Shown piece after piece: positions 60,985-64,000 of a DNA stretch of 64,000 bases (its first letter is position 1; each line of letters starts with the position of its first letter). Below the pieces are notes generated by a model, which was given only the letters and a program-made list of their open reading frames with translations, was not told the origin of the DNA and searched no databases. The translations under genes and the position numbers were made by a program. This DNA is from Rhodococcoides trifolii (GTDB taxonomy: Bacteria; Actinomycetota; Actinomycetes; Mycobacteriales; Mycobacteriaceae), in assembly GCF_014635345.1 (NCBI RefSeq), contig NZ_BMCU01000001.1, positions 1,054,001-1,118,000 on the forward strand, written 5' to 3'.

Positions 60985-61022
60985 CTGTGCGCGTTAATTC
61001 GGGCTCTGACCCGTACGAACAC

Positions 61023-61814
61023 TCACAGGAGCTTTGCTCCCGCCCGCAGGTCGTCCGCCGTCACCGAGTACAGCGCGTCGAGGTAGGCGACGGCGAAGCT
61101 GCCAGGTGCCGAATGCTGCTCGGCCGCGATGTCGGCGGCCACCGCCACGTGCACGTGCGCCGCCACGGCTGCCGTCAACGGTGACGGCGTCACGGCCAGA
61201 TACGCGGCCATCAGCGCGCCGAGCGAGCATCCGGTCCCGGTGACCTTGGTGAGCAGGGGAGTGCCGCCGGCCACCCGTACCAGCGCTTCGCCGCTGACCA
61301 CGTGATCGACGGCCCCCGACGCCGACACCACGTCCGCGCGCGCGAGCAGCCCCCGAGCGGACTCGACCGCGTCCGCCGGGTCGGCGGAGCTGTCGACGCC
61401 GCGGCCGCCCGTGCCGAGTCCGTGCAAGCCGATGATCTCCGACGCGTTCCCTCGGATCGCCGTCGGGTGGAAGGCCAGCAGCTCTTGCGCCATCGCGCCG
61501 CGCCACGGCAACCCACCGGCTCCGATGGGGTCCAGCACCCACGGGGTCGTGCCCTCCTGCGCCGCTTTCGCCGCGGAGAGGTAGGAGGTGCGCAGCGTCG
61601 GTTGCGGCGTTCCCAGGTTGATCAGCAACGCGTCCGCCACGCCCGCGAAGAGTGCGGCCTCGTCCTCGTTGTCCACCATCGCGGCGCTGGCGCCCGCGGC
61701 CAGGAGGACATTGGCGGTGAAACCCGCGGTCACGTAGTTGGTGATGCAGTGGACGAGAGGGGTCCGCGCACGCAGAGCGAGGAGGGCTTCGGCCACGTCG
61801 TCGGGATGCGTCAT
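61023..61814 (-). CDS. thiM: Hydroxyethylthiazole kinase
   Basis: Ribokinase-like enzyme of 263 residues that phosphorylates 4-methyl-5-(2-hydroxyethyl)thiazole for thiamine salvage. Motifs: VHCITNYVTAGFTANVLLAAGASAAMVD, VLDPIGAGGLPWR, IRGNASEI and the anion hole KVTGTGCSLGALMAAYL. ATG at 61814 is preferred over TTG at 61820. No thiE or thiD neighbour is seen, and no TPP riboswitch was recognised upstream. Confidence 0.92.
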   Translation of the reverse strand: MTHPDDVAEALLALRARTPLVHCITNYVTAGFTANVLLAAGASAAMVDNEDEAALFAGVADALLINLGTPQPTLRTSYLSAAKAAQEGTTPWVLDPIGAGGLPWRGAMAQELLAFHPTAIRGNASEIIGLHGLGTGGRGVDSSADPADAVESARGLLARADVVSASGAVDHVVSGEALVRVAGGTPLLTKVTGTGCSLGALMAAYLAVTPSPLTAAVAAHVHVAVAADIAAEQHSAPGSFAVAYLDALYSVTADDLRAGAKLL

Positions 61815-62041
61815 GAACAAAGTTCTACCGCGAATCGCGTCACGGCCAGGAGTCGGGTACGCTCACAGCTGCTGACTGGTCGTAGTTTTTGTGTGTTCGT
61901 GTTTCATGCACGCTCGCTGGGAACTTGTAGTTGCGAGCGCGCTTCTTGCTCCGAGGGAACTCGAAGTGGTCGCGTTCATTTCCGGCCCGGGTTCCACACG
62001 GTGTGGTTCCCGATAGTTCAGCTTGTAGTAGGGAGCACATC

Positions 62042-62242
62042 ATGACTCAGGGAACCGTCAAGTGGTTCAACGCCGAAAAGGGCTTCGGCTTCATCGCGCA
62101 GGAAGAGGGACCGGACGTCTTCGTCCATTTCTCGGAGATCCAGGGCTCGGGCTTCAAGAGCCTCGAAGAGAACCAGCGCGTCGAGTTCGAGGTCACCTCG
62201 GGCGCCAAGGGTCCTCAGGCCAGCGGAGTTCGCGCTATCTGA
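62042..62242 (+). CDS. cspA: Cold-shock protein, CspA family
   Basis: Single OB-fold RNA chaperone of 66 residues. RNP1 KGFGFI and RNP2 VFVHFS are present. Typical length and sequence ([19 protein letters not shown]). AGTAGGGAGCACATC precedes the ATG. The ~225-bp upstream gap (61815-62041) is lower in GC, with TTTTTGTGTG and a cluster of small inverted repeats, consistent with a structured cold-shock 5' UTR, though none is a recognised motif. Confidence 0.94.
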   Translation: MTQGTVKWFNAEKGFGFIAQEEGPDVFVHFSEIQGSGFKSLEENQRVEFEVTSGAKGPQASGVRAI

Positions 62243-62273
62243 TCGACCGCTAGCACCACAACTTTTCTCAACC

Positions 62274-62306
62274 AAGGGTCGTCTGCCTTCACGGCAGGCG
62301 GCCCTT
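62274..62306 (+). terminator. Hairpin terminator after cspA
   Basis: AAGGGTCGTCTGCC and GGCAGGCGGCCCTT form a 14-bp stem with two G-U pairs and loop TTCAC, 32 bp after the cspA stop, followed by TGTGTCGTTTC. Probable rho-independent terminator. Confidence 0.75.
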
Positions 62307-62307
62307 G

Positions 62308-62363
62308 TGTCGTTTCGGGGTCGCAGTGTCGTTTCGGGGTCGCAGTGTCGTTTACGAGTCGCG
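62308..62363 (+). repeat. 19-bp tandem repeat between cspA and the BMP lipoprotein
   Basis: TGTCGTTTCGGGGTCGCAG occurs at 62308-62326 and 62327-62345, followed by a degenerate third copy (TGTCGTTTACGAGTCGCG, 62346-62363). It lies in the promoter region of the downstream importer operon, about 58 bp before the TTG start. Confidence 0.8.
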
Positions 62364-62420
62364 CGATCCGGAGGACAAGGTAGCGTTCGGCACAACAAAC
62401 GATCGAAATCGGAGTACGCC

Positions 62421-63503
62421 TTGACAATTTTGTCGCGCAAAACCGTCGTGTCCAGTGTCGCCTCCCTCGGGGTCGTCGCCCTCGCAGCCGGCTGCGGATC
62501 CGCCCCGGACGATTCGAGCAGTTCCGCCTCCGGAGATGCAGGTGACTTCAAGCCCTGCATGATCTCCGACACCGGCGGGTTCGACGACAAGTCGTTCAAC
62601 CAGCTCGGATTCGAAGGCCTGCAGGAGGCGTCGAAGACCCTCGGCGTCGAGCCGATCACGGTGCAGTCCAACTCGCCCACCGACTACGACCCCAACCTCA
62701 GCAACCTCGTCGACCAGGGCTGCAAGCTCATCGTGACCGTCGGCTTCAACCTCGCCGACGCCACCAAGGCCTCGGCCGAGGCCAACCCCGACGTCGAGTA
62801 CGCCATCATCGATGATTCGTCGATCGACGCGTCCAACGTCAAGCCGCTCACCTACGACACGGCGCAGTCCGCGTTCCTCGCCGGCTACGCCGCCGCGAGC
62901 TTCAGCAAGACCGGTGTCGTGGGCACCTTCGGCGGTAGCCAGTTCCCCACCGTCACCATCTTCATGGACGGTTTCGCCGACGGCGTCAACTACTTCAACC
63001 AGCAGAAGTCCAAGGCCGTACGCGTCATCGGCTGGGACGTCGCCGCGCAGAACGGTTCCTTCACCGGCGGATTCGAGGCCAACGAGGTCGCGAAGAACAC
63101 CGCACAGGGCCTCATCGACCAGAACGCCGACGTGATCTTCCCGGTCGGCGGTCCGATCTATCAGTCTGCGGCACAGGCCATTCGCGACGCCGGACGCCCC
63201 ATCGCGCTCATCGGTGCGGACGCCGACGTGTTCGAGTCCGACCCCAGCGTGGGTGACCTGCTGCTCACCTCGGTGACCAAGGGTCTGAAAGAGGGCACCA
63301 ACGAAGCCGTGACATCGGCCGGTCAGGGCAACTTCGACAACACCCCGTACATCGGCACGCTCAGCAACGACGGCGTCGGCATCGCACCGTTCCACGACTT
63401 CTCCTCGCAGGTCGATCCGGCTTTGCAGGGTGAGCTCGACACGGTCAAGGCAGGCATCGTCGACGGCTCCATCACGGTGACGTCGCCTTCTTCCCCGAAG
63501 TGA
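62421..63503 (+). CDS. BMP-family nucleoside-binding lipoprotein (PnrA/BmpA-like)
   Basis: Substrate-binding protein of 360 residues for a nucleoside/purine ABC importer. Lipobox LAAGC gives Cys25. BMP blocks: MISDTGGFDDKSFNQLGFEGL, IVTVGFNLADAT, VEYAIIDDSS, AFLAGYAAASFSKTG, and FPVGGPIYQSAAQAI. The start is TTG at 62421 with GGAG 6 nt upstream; no ATG or GTG fits between this signal peptide and the upstream repeats. Followed after 19 bp by its ATPase gene. Confidence 0.9.
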   Translation: MTILSRKTVVSSVASLGVVALAAGCGSAPDDSSSSASGDAGDFKPCMISDTGGFDDKSFNQLGFEGLQEASKTLGVEPITVQSNSPTDYDPNLSNLVDQGCKLIVTVGFNLADATKASAEANPDVEYAIIDDSSIDASNVKPLTYDTAQSAFLAGYAAASFSKTGVVGTFGGSQFPTVTIFMDGFADGVNYFNQQKSKAVRVIGWDVAAQNGSFTGGFEANEVAKNTAQGLIDQNADVIFPVGGPIYQSAAQAIRDAGRPIALIGADADVFESDPSVGDLLLTSVTKGLKEGTNEAVTSAGQGNFDNTPYIGTLSNDGVGIAPFHDFSSQVDPALQGELDTVKAGIVDGSITVTSPSSPK

Positions 63504-63522
63504 CATTGAGAACCTCGAGTCA

Positions 63523-64000
63523 ATGAACCTCGAACTCCGCGGCATCACCAAGCGTTTCGGCGCTCTGGTCGCCAACGATCACATCGATCTGTCCGTGCGC
63601 GAAGGTGAGATCCACTGCCTGCTCGGGGAGAACGGCGCCGGCAAGTCGACATTGATGAACGTCCTCAGCGGTCTGTATCGGGCCGAAGAGGGTGAGATTC
63701 TTCTCGACGGCGAGAAGGTGACGTTCGCCGGACCGGGCGAGGCGATGAACGCCGGAATCGGCATGGTGCATCAGCACTTCATGCTCATTCCGGTGTTCAC
63801 GGTCGCCGAGAACATCATCCTCGGCAACGAGAAGACCACCTTCGGTGGTCGTCTCGACCTGGGGGCCGCGCGTCAGTTGGTCCGAGACATCTCCGCGCGG
63901 TTCGGTTTCGACGTTGACCCCGATGCACTGGTCGACGACCTTCCGGTCGGTGCGCAGCAGCGTGTCGAGATCATCAAGGCACTTTCCCGCGAGGCGAAAG
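63523..64000 (+). CDS. Nucleoside/sugar-type ABC importer ATP-binding protein, N-terminal part
   Basis: The reading frame from ATG 63523 is open to the right edge, so the gene is cut by the window. It encodes MNLELRGITKRFGALVANDH, Walker A GENGAGKSTLMNVL, and Q-loop VHQHFMLIPVFTVAENIILG, the YufO/BmpB/RbsA-like tandem-ATPase family that partners BMP lipoproteins. LPVGAQQRVEIIKAL before the edge is the LSGGQ-equivalent motif. Permease genes are expected beyond the window. Confidence 0.92.
   Translation, partial: MNLELRGITKRFGALVANDHIDLSVREGEIHCLLGENGAGKSTLMNVLSGLYRAEEGEILLDGEKVTFAGPGEAMNAGIGMVHQHFMLIPVFTVAENIILGNEKTTFGGRLDLGAARQLVRDISARFGFDVDPDALVDDLPVGAQQRVEIIKALSREAK

Noticed and set aside
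61815-62041. TPP riboswitch next to thiM
   Set aside because: The thiM 5' side here shows no CUGAGA-like THI-box; the gap is better explained as the cspA leader.

Overview
The window comes from a high-GC actinobacterium, most likely a Rhodococcus-type member of the Mycobacteriales. The supporting signs are dense NCG/NCC codon use, an F420-type LLM oxidoreductase, a DinB/mycothiol-transferase-like protein, paired FadE acyl-CoA dehydrogenases, a FadD15-like ligase, FprA/B-type ferredoxin reductase and actinobacterial SipW-type secretion. Genus is inferred from gene content only. I saw no rRNA, tRNA, CRISPR array, transposase or phage gene.

Bases 1-14413 are a RiPP super-locus. The left edge cuts a class II lanthipeptide synthetase (LanM). 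A DesK/LiaS-like histidine kinase and its NarL-type regulator follow, with a small membrane protein encoded on the opposite strand between them. From 4240 to 14367 runs a tightly coupled plus-strand operon with the hallmarks of a class V (cacaoidin/lexapeptide-like) lanthipeptide pathway: methyltransferase, APH-fold kinase (LanK), HopA1-like lyase (LanY), four tandem precursor peptides arranged A-B-A-B, LLM/F420 reductase, LanD-type cysteine decarboxylase, a degenerate second APH-fold protein, an M16 zinc peptidase, and an ABC exporter pair. The two core sequences, TTVPCSALASITTAELGC and TTIPCSALASYASAKLTC, suggest an N-terminal (methyl)lanthionine and a C-terminal Avi(Me)Cys ring.

Bases 14414-27677 are mostly housekeeping: alpha/beta hydrolase, FadD15-like acyl-CoA ligase, DEAD-box helicase, two paralogous membrane GGDEF-EAL proteins around an MHS-type symporter, a histidine phosphatase, and two acyl-CoA dehydrogenases.

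Bases 27715-42935 form an aldarate (glucarate-like) catabolic region. A minus-strand operon dppABCDF-tauE-gudD-hydroxyacid dehydrogenase faces a plus-strand hydroxyacid dehydrogenase and universal stress protein. A second minus-strand operon encodes alpha-ketoglutarate semialdehyde dehydrogenase, 5-dehydro-4-deoxyglucarate dehydratase and a second GudD-like enolase, followed by a LysR regulator. Together these cover D-glucarate to 2-oxoglutarate. Two 19-bp palindromes of the same 8-3-8 design lie upstream of the operons.

Bases 43112-48888 hold a lipoprotein, a TspO-like protein and a five-gene SipW secretion operon: three exported proteins with alternate signal peptides and two Ser-His signal peptidases, one fused to a Thr/Pro-rich extracellular stalk. 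Bases 48940-64000 carry a DinB-like protein, asparaginase, an oxidative cluster (ferredoxin-NADP reductase, AurF-like diiron oxygenase, stand-alone CYP102-like P450, TetR), a phosphoribosyltransferase, quinone oxidoreductase, M50-like peptidase, PhoD phosphatase, ThiM, a cold-shock protein, and the start of a BMP-type nucleoside ABC importer that runs off the right edge. A recurring hairpin with arms near GGGTGTGAAAAAGAGT ends three convergent gene pairs.
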